A stretch of 64,000 nt of DNA from Bog-473 sp963728845 (GCA_963728845.1 CAVSLS010000046.1:1-64000), one strand, 5' to 3'; shown: positions 18,021 through 26,620, numbered from the stretch's first letter. The notes: a model not told the origin generated them from the letters alone. A program made the numbers and translations.

Positions 18021-18097
18021 GCGCCGCCCGGAGCGTCCACGCTGCCCGCGGTCCTCGGCAGCCCCTCTGTGCTGAGCGCGCTCGTGGTCGCGGACAT
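18017..18097 (-). CDS. 26-residue leader ORF coupled to the PPOX gene
   Basis: ATG at 18097 follows a strong GAGGAGG ribosome binding site with seven-base spacing. The peptide MSATTSALSTEGLPRTAGSV ends in DAPGGA and its TGA overlaps the GTG start of the PPOX gene. It may be a real leader peptide, or the true N-terminus of the PPOX protein if one base is missing. No similarity seen. Confidence 0.4.
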   Translation of the reverse strand: MSATTSALSTEGLPRTAGSVDAPGGA

Positions 18098-18263
18098 GGA
18101 CGTGCCTCCTCGTCGTCCAGTATCCGCCGGACACGTCGGGCGGCCGTAGGGTCCAAGGTCCCTGTGTGGTACGGCCGCCCGATGCCGCCGTGGCGTGGGA
18201 TTCCAGCGGTGAACCGGCCCGTGGCCTAAGAAGGGGCCATGGAGGCGGTGCCTGACACGTGGG

Positions 18264-19752
18264 TTGAGGGCAGCCGGTCTCATGGCGGCCGTTCTGCTGC
18301 TGGTGACGGCCGGCGCCGCTGCCGGGCCGCGCGGTGCGGCCGCGGCGGGGGCCGCGAACGGTCAGCCGGCGTTCACGACGTCCCAGGCGCCGGGCGGAGC
18401 CGCCACGGCCGGGAAGAAGGTGATCGCCCTCACCTTCGACGACGGTCCCGGGCCCTTCACCCCTGCGGTCCTCTCTGTGCTCGAGCAGTCTCGGGTGCCG
18501 GCCACGTTCTTCGAGATCGGCGACGAGGTCGTGCGCTATCCGCAGATCGCGCGGCTGGTGGTGGCGGCCGGGTACCCCGTCGAGGATCACACCTGGAGCC
18601 ATCCCGACCTGACCACCATCCCGGTCTCGGGCGTGGCGTCACAGATCGACATGACGCAGGCCGAGATCCGGGCCGTGACCGGCACCACGCCCGCGTGTGT
18701 CCGCCCCCCGTACGACGCCTGGAACAGCGCCGTCCTCAGCCAAGTCGCGTCCCGCGGTCTGACGACGATGAGCTACTCGGTCGACCCCAAGGACTGGACG
18801 CTCCCCGGCGTGCAGGCGATCGTCGACCGGGTCGTCGGCGCTGCGTTCCCCGGTGCGGTCGTCGACATGCACGATGCCGGGGGCGACCGCTCCCAGACGG
18901 TGGCCGCGCTGCCGCAGATCATCTCCCAGCTCAGGGCGATGGGGTATTCGTTCGTCCCCATCTGCGGGCAAGCGCCGGGCTTCGGGCCCCAGGTGACCGC
19001 GACCTATGCCTTCGGCGATGCCCCTGCTCCCGGTCCCGCCGTGACGTCCAACCTGCCGCTGGTGGGTGCGGCCGCCGGCGGGGCCGGCGGCTACTGGGAG
19101 GTGGCGGGCGACGGCGGGATCTTCTCCTTCGGCGACGCGACCTTCCACGGCTCCATGGGCGCCACGCCGCTCAACGCGCCCATCGTGGGCATGGCCGCCA
19201 CGCCGGACGGTGCGGGCTACTGGGAGGTGGCGAGCGACGGCGGGATCTTCTCCTTCGGCGACGCGACCTTCCACGGCTCCATGGGCGCGCACGCCGCTCA
19301 ACGCGCCCATCGTGGGCATGGCCGCCACGCCGGACGGTGCGGGCTACTGGGAGGTGGCGAGCGACGGCGGGATCTTCTCCTTCGGCGACGCGACCTTCCA
19401 CGGCTCCATGGGCGCCACGCCGCTCAACGCGCCCATCGTGGGCATGGCCGCCACGCCGGACGGTGCGGGCTACTGGGAGGTGGCGAGCGACGGCGGGATC
19501 TTCTCCTTCGGCGACGCGACCTTCCACGGCTCCATGGGCGCCACGCCGCTCAACGCGCCCATCGTGGGCATGGCCGCCACGCCGGACGGTGCGGGCTACT
19601 GGGAGGTGGCGAGCGACGGCGGCGTGTTCGGATTCGATGCAGCGTTCTACGGCTCCCGCGGTGGTCAGGGCACGGACCGCTTCTTTGCCATGGTGCCGAC
19701 TCCGGACGGAAGGGGCTACCTCTTGACGGGCCAGCATCCGTCCGGGCCGTGA
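18264..19752 (+). CDS. Secreted polysaccharide deacetylase with C-terminal GYWEVASDGG repeats (frameshift near 19288)
   Basis: A signal peptide (LMAAVLLLVTAGAAAGPRGA) is followed by a NodB-type domain: VIALTFDDGPGPFTPAVLSV (TFDDGP, metal-binding Asp), VEDHTWSHPDLTTI (HxxxH-type motif HTWSHPD), CVRPPYDAWN (RxPY), VVDMHDAGGDRSQT (DxH-like). It should deacetylate peptidoglycan or another N-acetylated glycan outside the cell. From 19089 five 42-residue repeats follow, each GYWEVASDGGIFSFGDATFH-type. In the second unit one extra base shifts the frame; the remaining units and the end (GRGYLLTGQHPSGP) are in the new frame. Start TTG 18264 or ATG 18282. Confidence 0.85.
19089..19719 (+). repeat. Five tandem 126-bp repeats (42 residues each)
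   Basis: Units start at the GGC TAC codons at 19089, 19215, 19342, 19468 and 19594. Spacing is 126, 127, 126 and 126 bases. Units 2-4 are virtually identical at the DNA level, while the first and last are diverged. The 127 spacing comes from GGCGCGCACG where other units have GGCGCCACG. Repeats with GYW and DGGIFxFGD are frequent in secreted actinobacterial proteins and may form beta-propeller-like blades. Confidence 0.95.
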
Positions 19753-19779
19753 GCACAGCTGAGGGGAGCGTCCCCGGAG

Positions 19780-20574
19780 CTACGTCGTGGGCGGGGAGAA
19801 GCGGTACCCGATGCCCCGGATGGTGGTGATCCAGCGCGGGTTCTCGGGGTCGGTCTCGATCTTCAGGCGGACGCGGCGGATGTGCTCGGTGACCGTGGAC
19901 CGGCCCTGCCACCGGCCGTTGGAACCCCAGACCCGCTCCAGCAGGTCCTCGCGGGAGAAGACCCTTCCCGGCGCCGCGGCGAGAAAGGCCAGCAGGTCGA
20001 ACTCCTTGCGGGTCATCGTGACCTCGGTCTCGCCGACCTTGACGGTGCGGGTGCCCTGGTCGATCACGAGTTCGCCGTGGTCGAGGGTCGTCGTGGGTGC
20101 GGCGCTGCCGCGGCGCAGGACCGCTCGCACCCGGGCCTCGAGCTCGGCGAAGGAGAACGGCTTTGCGATGACGTCGTCGGCCCCGAGGTTGAGCAGGCTG
20201 ATCCTGTCGCGCTCGGAAGCTCGACCGGAGCAGACGATCACCGGCACCGTGCTGCGGCGCCGGATCTTCGACAGGACCTCGGAGGTCTCGCCGCTCTGGT
20301 CGAAGTCGAGGATGACCAGGTCGGCCGGGTGGTGGAAGACGACATCGAGCGACGAGGAAACGCTGGTGGCCTCGGCGACGTGGTAGCCCGACCGCTTCAG
20401 GTAGTGCTGGAGCGCCCTGCGGCAATTGTGATCGTCCTCGGCCAGCAGGATGGTCCGATCGGCGACATCGTCGGCGGCGGGCGTGAACACGACCATGGGG
20501 TTGGTATCCCCGGCCTCCAAGGCCTGGTCGCGAAAGCGCTCGGTCCGAGTTGAGACGTCCAAGGGCAGGGTCAC
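19780..20574 (-). CDS. OmpR-type response regulator (paralogue 1)
   Basis: Receiver domain: RTILLAEDDHNCRRALQHYL (acidic pair), DLVILDFDQSGETSEVLSKI with the phospho-acceptor Asp, VIVCSGRASERDRIS, and VIAKPFSFAELEARVRAVL with the conserved Lys. The usual LPG after the Asp is lost (DFDQSGE). A winged-helix output domain follows: MTRKEFDLLAFLAAAPGRVF, SREDLLERVWG, TVTEHIRRVRLKIE and TTIRGIGYRF. GTG 20574 is chosen since its next residues (TLPLDVSTRTE) align with the paralogue (NPPLDVAARTP) and GGAAGG precedes it. ATG 20748 with GAGGGGG would add 58 residues without a counterpart. No histidine kinase is adjacent. Confidence 0.9.
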   Translation of the reverse strand: MTLPLDVSTRTERFRDQALEAGDTNPMVVFTPAADDVADRTILLAEDDHNCRRALQHYLKRSGYHVAEATSVSSSLDVVFHHPADLVILDFDQSGETSEVLSKIRRRSTVPVIVCSGRASERDRISLLNLGADDVIAKPFSFAELEARVRAVLRRGSAAPTTTLDHGELVIDQGTRTVKVGETEVTMTRKEFDLLAFLAAAPGRVFSREDLLERVWGSNGRWQGRSTVTEHIRRVRLKIETDPENPRWITTIRGIGYRFSPPTT

Positions 20575-20944
20575 GCTGTACCACCTTCCGTGGTGCGGAA
20601 CGGCCCGGAACGACTCGCATGGAGTGGTCGACGGGTGACCGGGACCAGCGGTTACGACGGCCGCCGGGTGCACCGACCCGTCATGGCCGCGGGACTGAGC
20701 CGATCCGCGACGGGGCCGAAGGCGCAACGGCATGGAGCCGAACTTCATGGCGACATCCCCCTCGTCCTTCCGCACGCCTTTGCGATGCGGCACCCCGGTC
20801 CTCCCAGAAGTTGAGGACCCAAGGTGTGGTCGTTGTCAGTGTCGGCTCGCGGGCGGTCCGGCTCCATAGGACTTTCGGACCAAAAATTGCGCTGCCGTGG
20901 TGCGATCGACGCCAACGGCACGGACCGAGAGCGGGTGGTGATGC
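20575..20944. other. Gap between the two response regulators with two hairpins
   Basis: No convincing gene apart from a possible N-terminal extension of the upstream regulator. It holds a hairpin GGTCCTC-N9-GAGGACC (20797-20819) and another, CCGCA-CGC-CTTT-GCG-A-TGCGG (20770-20790), just upstream of the ATG at 20748 on the minus strand. A weaker inverted repeat, GGTCCG/CGGACC, is at 20855-20881 next to CAAAAATT. Together these look like a structured 5' leader of the minus-strand regulator. Confidence 0.5.
20770..20819 (-). promoter_or_regulatory. Two adjacent hairpins in a 5' leader
   Basis: Read on the minus strand, a 7-bp stem with a 9-base loop is followed by an 8-bp stem with one bulge and an AAAG loop, then GACGAGGGGG, a ribosome binding site for ATG 20748. 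No known riboswitch class was recognised. Confidence 0.35.
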
Positions 20945-21742
20945 CTACCCCTCGGGAAGGCTGAACCGGTACCCGACGCCGCGGATGGTCGTGATCCACC
21001 GCGGCGAGTCCGGGTCGGGCTCGATCTTGAGGCGTACCCGGCGGACGTGCTCGGTGACGGTCGAGCGTCCCTGCCATTCCTCGGTGGAGCCCCAGACGCG
21101 TTCGAGCAGGTCCTCGCGCGAGAAGACCTGGCCGGGAGACGCCGCCAGGAAGGCGAGCAGGTCGAATTCCTTGCGGGTCATGGGAACGACGACGTCCTGC
21201 ACGGTCACGGTGCGGGTGTCGCGGTCGACGACGAGATCGCCGTGGTGGATGCAGGTTGCCGCCGGCTCACTGCTGCCCCGCCGCAACACGGCTCGCACCC
21301 GGGCCTCGAGCTCGGCGAAGGAGAACGGCTTGACGACGAAGTCGTCCGCTCCCAGGTTGAGCGTCCGGATCCGGTCATCCTCGGAGTCACGGCCCGAGCA
21401 CACGATCACCGGGACGGCACTGTGGCGCCGGATCTTGGCCAGGACGTCGGTGCCGTCGAAGCCGGGAAGACCGAGGTCGAGGATCACCAGGCTGGTCGAG
21501 TGCTGGAACACGGCACGAAGCGCTGACGGCCCGTCGGGGGCCTCGATCACGCGGTACCCGCTCCGCTCGAAGTACTGGTGGAGCGCGCTGCGGCAGCTGT
21601 GGTCGTCCTCGGCCACGACGATGGTCTTCTCGGCCCGGCCCTCGAGCCCGGGCGAGGCGCCCCAACCGGGCGCCGCCTCGGCCGTCCGCGCCCGGCGGTG
21701 GTGCGCCGGCGTACGGGCCGCCACGTCAAGAGGTGGGTTCAT
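20945..21742 (-). CDS. OmpR-type response regulator (paralogue 2)
   Basis: Closely similar throughout to the regulator at 19780-20574, indicating tandem duplication. Receiver: KTIVVAEDDHSCRSALHQYF, SLVILDLGLPGFDGTDVLAK with normal DLGLPG, VIVCSGRDSEDDR, VVKPFSFAELEARVRAVL. Output: MTRKEFDLLAFLAASPGQVF, TVTEHVRRVRLKIEPD, ITTIRGVGYRFSLPEG. The start MNPPLDVAARTP at 21742 is chosen by alignment with the paralogue. No kinase nearby, so it is an orphan or is paired elsewhere. Its leader contains the nested inverted repeats at 21814-21904. Confidence 0.9.
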   Translation of the reverse strand: MNPPLDVAARTPAHHRRARTAEAAPGWGASPGLEGRAEKTIVVAEDDHSCRSALHQYFERSGYRVIEAPDGPSALRAVFQHSTSLVILDLGLPGFDGTDVLAKIRRHSAVPVIVCSGRDSEDDRIRTLNLGADDFVVKPFSFAELEARVRAVLRRGSSEPAATCIHHGDLVVDRDTRTVTVQDVVVPMTRKEFDLLAFLAASPGQVFSREDLLERVWGSTEEWQGRSTVTEHVRRVRLKIEPDPDSPRWITTIRGVGYRFSLPEG

Positions 21743-21813
21743 CTCCCGCTCGTTTTCCGCCGGGTCTTCCCGCACCGTGCTCTCACGGTTGTCAGACGCA
21801 TGTTCGGAATGTC

Positions 21814-21904
21814 GGCCCAGCCCTGCCCAACCTTGAGGGAATCACGTGTGAGCCGCCCTGCCTCACCCGAAAGGGCGGCTCGGCTGGGCCGTTACCCCCA
21901 AGGT
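21814..21904. ncRNA. Candidate structured RNA: two stacked stems plus a pseudoknot
   Basis: GGCCCAGCC (21814-21822) pairs with GGCTGGGCC (21882-21890); directly inside, GAGCCGCCCT (21850-21859) pairs with AGGGCGGCTC (21872-21881), so the stems can stack. ACCTTGAGGG (21830-21839), inside the outer loop, is complementary at nine of ten positions to CCCCCAAGGT (21895-21904) outside it, which would form a pseudoknot. The arrangement can fold from either strand. No known riboswitch family was recognised. Confidence 0.45.
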
Positions 21905-22092
21905 GAGCGAAAGGACCGATGGTGGGGCGGCGCCTGGCGCCGTCCTCGCACCGCAGCGGATGGCCCGGGCCAGCGTGGACAGCGCCGAGGTGGCGCCCGT
22001 CCAGCGGCCGTTGCCGGCATCGCCCAGCGCGTCGGCAACCGGGATGGCGCACACCGAGAGGTGAGGCCACCGCGCGCCGAATGTAACGAAGA

Positions 22093-22133
22093 GTTGCTCG
22101 TTGGTTGCTTGACGTTTGCAACCGAGCGGCAAC
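22093..22133. promoter_or_regulatory. Imperfect hairpin around a TTGACG box upstream of the sigma gene
   Basis: GTTGCTCGTTGGTTGC and GCAACCGAGCGGCAAC are largely complementary. Between them is TTGACG (22109-22114), a -35-like hexamer; no good -10 is visible. It could be an operator with a promoter, or only a hairpin. Confidence 0.3.
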
Positions 22134-22271
22134 GATGGCGCCACCGACCTGCAAGTACGCGACCTGAAGATGTGTCGGGTACTCCTGAAGACGCGAGATC
22201 CGCACGGTCAGATGCATGACCTCAGGGGGGATGGCATCAGTCGGATGATGCCCAATGAGGGAGGGGGACAC

Positions 22272-23162
22272 GTGGGATCGACGTCGAGTCAGCTTTCCAC
22301 GGCGCAGGAGTCAGTCGAGCGGGGCATCGAAGGCCTCTGGTCCGAATTCAAGCGGACCGGAGCACAGACGCTGCGCAACCAGCTGATCATCTACTATTCG
22401 CCGTTCGTCAAGTACGTCGCCAGCCGGGTGTTGGCCGGGCTGCCAAGGCACTTCGACGAGGAAGACCTCGTGAGCTACGGGATCATCGGGCTCATCGACG
22501 CCATCGAGCGCTTCGAGCCCGAGCGCAACCTGCGGTTCGAGACCTACGCCATCCCGCGCATCAAGGGGGCGATCATCGACGAGTTGCGGTCGATCGACTG
22601 GGTCCCGAGGTCGGTGCGGACGAAGGCCCGTGCCGTCGAGCAGGCGTTCACGCACCTCGAGGCCACGTTGCACCGGACGCCGAACGAGGCCGAGGTTGCG
22701 GCAGAGCTCGAGATGACCACCGGCGAATTCCACAAGGCCATGCGCAAGATCTCCACGGTCGGCATGATGGCGCTCGACGAGGTGTTGCGGGGCGGCGATC
22801 GTTCGGAGCGCTCCACGCTCGGGGAGACGCTGCCGGACGGATCGTCGGGCCCGGTCGACTCGTTCGAGGCCAAGGAGTCCAAGGAGGCATTGATCCGGGC
22901 GGTCGACGGCATGCCCGACCGGGAGAGGACCGTCCTGAGGATGTACTACTACGACGGCCTCACGCTGACCGAGATCGGTGATGTCCTCGGTGTCACCGAG
23001 AGCAGGGTGTGCCAGATCCACACCAAGGCGCTTCGCCAGCTGCGTTCGAAGCTGGCCGACCGCCCCGAGACCGTGCACAGCGTTGTGGCCCACGCACCGG
23101 CCCAGCGGGTCGGGACCCGCGTGCGGGCCGATCGGTCAGACCTGCAGCTTCTCGCCAGCTGA
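22272..23162 (+). CDS. RNA polymerase sigma factor, FliA/WhiG type (sigma-28 family)
   Basis: Region 2: LRNQLIIYYSPFVKYVASRV, HFDEEDLVSYGIIGLIDAIE, RFEPERNLRFETYAIPRIKG and AIIDELRSIDWVPRSVR. This is the sigma-70 family 3 signature shared by FliA and WhiG. Region 3 follows (LEATLHRTPNEAEVAAELEM) and region 4 has DGLTLTEIGDVLGVTESRVC QIHTKAL-type HTH. GTG 22272 is chosen since GAGGGAGGGGG lies four bases upstream. No flagellar genes are in the window, so either a flagellar or a developmental/stress role is possible. Confidence 0.9.
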   Translation: MGSTSSQLSTAQESVERGIEGLWSEFKRTGAQTLRNQLIIYYSPFVKYVASRVLAGLPRHFDEEDLVSYGIIGLIDAIERFEPERNLRFETYAIPRIKGAIIDELRSIDWVPRSVRTKARAVEQAFTHLEATLHRTPNEAEVAAELEMTTGEFHKAMRKISTVGMMALDEVLRGGDRSERSTLGETLPDGSSGPVDSFEAKESKEALIRAVDGMPDRERTVLRMYYYDGLTLTEIGDVLGVTESRVCQIHTKALRQLRSKLADRPETVHSVVAHAPAQRVGTRVRADRSDLQLLAS

Positions 23163-23329
23163 CGCGACGCAGCGCGCGGTGCCTCGCGCCGCTGCGCCGC
23201 CGCCCGCCGGATGAATTCCCGGTGACACGACGCGACGCGTTGCCGCGCGGTCGCCGCGTCGGTCGCCCGCCCTTCGACGGCCCTGTACGGTACGGTCCGA
23301 TCTCAGAGCGAGCCGATAGGGGGCGCGTG

Positions 23330-24730
23330 ATGCCTTTGCACAAGAGGGAGTCCACCCGGGAGCAATTGATCGACACGATCTACGCCGACCCGAGTCAGAA
23401 GAGCGCGCTGCCGTCGTCGCGTTGTCCCACTCAAGAGATGCGGCCGTCCGAGGTGGTGCAGGCGATCTCCGACGAGCTCATGCTCGACGGCAACGCGCGC
23501 CAGAACCTCGCCACGTTCTGCCAGACCTGGGAGGAGCCAGAGGTCCATCACTTGATGGACCTCTGCATCGACAAGAACCTCATCGACAAGGACGAGTACC
23601 CCCAGACGGCCGAGCTGGAACGGCGCTGCGTCCACATGCTGGCCGACCTGTGGCACGCGCCCCACACCGCGGAGCCCGTCGGCTGCTCGGCCATCGGGTC
23701 CTCGGAGGCGTGCATGCTGGGCGGCATGGCGGCCAAGTGGCGCTGGAGGGCCAAGCGCCGGGCCGCCGGGAAGTCGACCGACTCGCCCAACATGGTGTGC
23801 GGGCCGGTGCAGGTGGTCTGGCACAAGTTCGCCCGCTATTGGGACGTCGAGATGCGGGAGATCCCCATGTCCCCGGGGCGCTACCAGATGGACGTCGAGC
23901 AGATGCTCGAACGGGTCGACGAGAACACCATCATGGTCGTGCCGACCTTCGGCGTCACCTACACCGGGTCGTACGAGCCGGTGCTCGAGCTCTCCGAGGC
24001 GCTCGACAAGTTGCAAGAGGAGACCGGGCTCGACATCGACATCCACGTCGACGGCGCCAGCGGCGCCTTCCTGGCCCCGTTCAGCGCCCCCGACGTCGTG
24101 TGGGACTTTCGCGTCCCCCGCGTGAAGTCGATCAGCACCTCGGGGCACAAGTTCGGTCTCGCCCCGCTCGGCGTGGGCTGGGTGTTGTGGCGGGACACGG
24201 CGGAGCTCCCGGACGACCTGATCTTCCACGTCACCTATCTGGGCGGCGACATGCCGGTGTTCCAGATCAACTTCTCGCGGCCAGCCGGCCAGATCGTGGC
24301 GCAGTACTACAACTTCGTGCGGCTGGGCCGGGACGGCTACCGGAACGTCCACGATGCCTGCTACGCCACGGGCAAGTGGCTCGCCGAGGAGGTGGTCAAG
24401 CTCGGCCCCTTCGAACTGCTGTGCGACTCCAACCCGCTGACGGGGATCCCGACGGTGACCTGGCGGATCCGGGAGGGCGAGGACCCGGGCTACACGCTCT
24501 ACGACATCGCGGACCGCCTGCGCACCCGGGGCTGGCAGGTGCCGGCGTATCCGCTCACCGGGTCGGTCTCCGACATCTCGGTGCAGCGCATCCTGGTGCG
24601 CCAGGGGGTGAGCCGCGACCTGGCCGGGCTCCTGCTCGAGGACATGGAGAAGTCCATCGACCACTTCTCCCGCCACCCGGTCACCGTGTCGATGACACGG
24701 GAGGAATCAGGCGGCTTCAGCCACCTGTAG
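23330..24730 (+). CDS. gadB: Glutamate decarboxylase
   Basis: A 466-residue, full-length PLP-dependent group II decarboxylase. Landmarks: WEEPEVHHLMDLCIDKNLID near residue 65, GCSAIGSSEACMLGGMAAKW, TFGVTYTGSYEPV, HVDGASGAFLAPF (Asp contacting the PLP pyridine) and SISTSGHKFGLAPLGVGWV with the PLP lysine. It converts glutamate to GABA with proton consumption. The antiporter gadC is not adjacent, although the next gene encodes a membrane protein on the other strand and overlaps the end by about 14 bases. Confidence 0.95.
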   Translation: MPLHKRESTREQLIDTIYADPSQKSALPSSRCPTQEMRPSEVVQAISDELMLDGNARQNLATFCQTWEEPEVHHLMDLCIDKNLIDKDEYPQTAELERRCVHMLADLWHAPHTAEPVGCSAIGSSEACMLGGMAAKWRWRAKRRAAGKSTDSPNMVCGPVQVVWHKFARYWDVEMREIPMSPGRYQMDVEQMLERVDENTIMVVPTFGVTYTGSYEPVLELSEALDKLQEETGLDIDIHVDGASGAFLAPFSAPDVVWDFRVPRVKSISTSGHKFGLAPLGVGWVLWRDTAELPDDLIFHVTYLGGDMPVFQINFSRPAGQIVAQYYNFVRLGRDGYRNVHDACYATGKWLAEEVVKLGPFELLCDSNPLTGIPTVTWRIREGEDPGYTLYDIADRLRTRGWQVPAYPLTGSVSDISVQRILVRQGVSRDLAGLLLEDMEKSIDHFSRHPVTVSMTREESGGFSHL

Positions 24731-25917
24731 CCGGACCGCCGGCGACGGGAGCCCCGGCCCCCCCGGACACGCCCTTGGACCAGTCGACGTGCAGCGGGCG
24801 GCGGCGCAGGAACCGGGGCGTGCCGACCTCGGCCGGATGGTCGGTCGTCCACGGCGACGGGTAGGCGGAGGTGAGCCCCGCCAGAGCCCGCAGCGCCGGG
24901 TCGTAGGCGGAGCGGATCCAGGCGAAGCGGCGCCACCCCTCCTCCTCGCGGCCCGGCTCGACCACGAGGATCGGGGCGACGGCGGCCATGGCGGCAAGGT
25001 ACTCGTCCCGGCCGATGCTGATGGCGGGCGCCGGCTCGCCCTGATGGGCCAGGACCTCGGGGAGCCTCGTCGGCGGGGGCAGCGGGATGTTGACCGCACG
25101 GGCGATGCGCACGATCGAGTGGCAGGCCGTAGACGAGGACCGTCAGGGGCCCCTTCTCGACGTCCTCGAAGATCTCGCCGGCCTCGGTCGTTCGACGCCG
25201 AGGCCACGAGCGCAGCGGCATCGAGCAGTGACCCGACGGTGGCGACCCAGGAGTGGTCGGTGCTGGGTCTCGGGGAAGTAAGAGAGGATCGGGAAGGCGG
25301 TGTGCGTCTGTTCCAGGTCGAGCATCCAGTCGGCCGCGTTGCCCAGAACTGGGGGTTGTCGAGGGACTCCGATGCGGTGCAGGGACTGCAGCAGCTCCGG
25401 TCGCGCTGGGGGGCGCGCCGGCGATCGGCCGCAGCCGGTTGATGCCCTTCTCGCGGCCGTTGTAGGCGGCGTAGATGGTGGGCAGGTAGCTGATCAGGAG
25501 GGCGACAAGCCCCAGCCCGATGACCGCCTCAATGAAGGCGAGCCAGATGCGGCCGGTCCCGTCGGGCTTGGTGAAGCCCAGGGTCGTGAGCGAGGAGCCG
25601 CTGATCTCGAAGGCCTTCTGCGACGGTCGAGGCCGCCCGTCCCCCAGAACACGAAGCTGAACGCGACCACCATCAGGAGCATCCAGACCAGCGGGAGGCT
25701 GACGAGGGCCACCGGCGCGTAGATCCCCCGCAGCGCGGTGGCCCGGGCCATCGTCGCCACCGGTGCACGAGGAGCCGGTACACCAGGGCGAACACCGCCT
25801 GGGCCAGGCGGGGGAAGCCCTCCTGGGGCAGGACGACGGTCTTGAGCGCCGAGCCCAGGATCGCCGAGGACGATCAGCGGTGCCCAGGAGCAGGGACAGG
25901 ACGCGGAGGACGGTCAT
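24717..25917 (-). pseudogene. Channel-like integral membrane protein, several frameshifts
   Basis: Fragments in three frames assemble into one protein of about 400 residues. In order: MTVLRVLSLLLG, ALKTVVLPQEGFPRLAQAVF, LRGIYAPVALVSLPLVWMLL with VVAFSFVFWGTGG, FEISGSSLTTLGFTKPDGTG, FIEAVIGLGLVALLISYLPT, MLDLEQTHTAFPILSYFPET, EIFEDVEKGPLTVLVYG and a soluble end from RIARAVNIPLPPPTRLPEVL to the stop at 24717. SLTTLGF between two helices resembles a potassium-channel pore loop, though the GYGD filter is absent. At least four or five indels are needed, more than in any neighbour, so it is either a decayed gene or a badly sequenced one. Confidence 0.5.
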
Positions 25918-26035
25918 GGGCTTCGGTGGGACGCCGGGCAGAGGGCTGATCGCAGGCACGCTACCGGGCCACGCCCGGACGAAGTCGGACCGGGGTCGCG
26001 GGACGCAGGCTGCGCTCAGCCCGCGCCGCGGCCGG

Positions 26036-26545
26036 TCACGAGAGGGACTTCGCGGCCTCCTGCACCGCCCGGTCGACGTCCTTCTTGTCGATCTGCAGCT
26101 CCTTGGCCACCTTCTTCTGTGCCTTCAGCGCCGCCTTCTCGACGTAGGCCTCAATCGTCGTCTCGCCCACGATCACGAGGGCCGCCTCGCCCGCGTCGAT
26201 GGCCTCGCCGAACTCCTTGACGTCGGCCCGTGACATGCCCTTCCACAGGTGGCCGCTGACGCCGCCGATGGCCGCACCGACCACGGCCGACCCGATGATG
26301 GAGGGGGGGAACAAGATGCCGACGAGGGCGCCGACGCCGGCGCCGCCCCAGGCGCCGTGGCGCGTGGTCGTCTCGTCCTTGTTGACGTGGACCTTCCCGC
26401 TGTCGTCCTTCGTGATCACCGCCGCGTCGTAGGTGCCCACGGCACCTTGCGCGTGCAGGTCCTTCACGACGTCGTAGTCGGCGCGGGCGTCGACCTCGCT
26501 CGCATAGGTCCCGATGTAGATGAAGACGCCGTCGGACTTGGACAT
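26036..26545 (-). CDS. DUF1269-like membrane-associated protein with glycine zipper
   Basis: A 169-residue protein. The N-terminal part, VFIYIGTYASEVDARADYDV with AVITKDDSGKVHVNKDET, forms a small alpha/beta module. The centre is a glycine-zipper hairpin (GGAGVGALVGILFPPSIIGS, AVVGAAIGGVSGHLWKGM). A second alpha/beta part (KEFGEAIDAGEAALVIVGET) and a charged lysine-rich tail follow. This layout matches DUF1269 stress-associated proteins. ATG 26545 has AGGAGCG upstream. It diverges from the formate-THF ligase gene with about 75 bases between. Confidence 0.75.
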   Translation of the reverse strand: MSKSDGVFIYIGTYASEVDARADYDVVKDLHAQGAVGTYDAAVITKDDSGKVHVNKDETTTRHGAWGGAGVGALVGILFPPSIIGSAVVGAAIGGVSGHLWKGMSRADVKEFGEAIDAGEAALVIVGETTIEAYVEKAALKAQKKVAKELQIDKKDVDRAVQEAAKSLS

Positions 26546-26620
26546 GGCAACGCTCCTTTCACGCACCGCACCGTCCACCACAGGGACGTGCGACACCGAT
26601 TCTGGCATGATCCATACCCG

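Larger units (their letters stand above)
21743..22271. other. 529-base divergent intergenic region with strong secondary structure
   Basis: Lies between the minus-strand regulator and the plus-strand sigma factor. I see no gene. It contains the nested inverted repeats at 21814-21904, a long imperfect hairpin at 22093-22133 with TTGACG in its loop, and a GAGGGAGGGGG ribosome binding site at 22257-22267 for the sigma factor. The promoters of both genes must be here. Confidence 0.6.

Noticed and set aside
18239..19726. ATG 18239 as start of the deacetylase
   Set aside because: This frame encodes arginine-rich text; the NodB domain and signal peptide are in the frame beginning at 18264.
20855..20881. 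GGTCCG...CGGACC repeat with AAAAATT as a terminator for the second response regulator
   Set aside because: On the minus strand the T-rich stretch comes before the stem, the wrong order for an intrinsic terminator.
20760..20944. A c-di-GMP or c-di-AMP riboswitch in the response regulator leader
   Set aside because: Individual bits (GCAAAGGC, GGGTCCTC) look suggestive, but the consensus cores of those classes could not be aligned.
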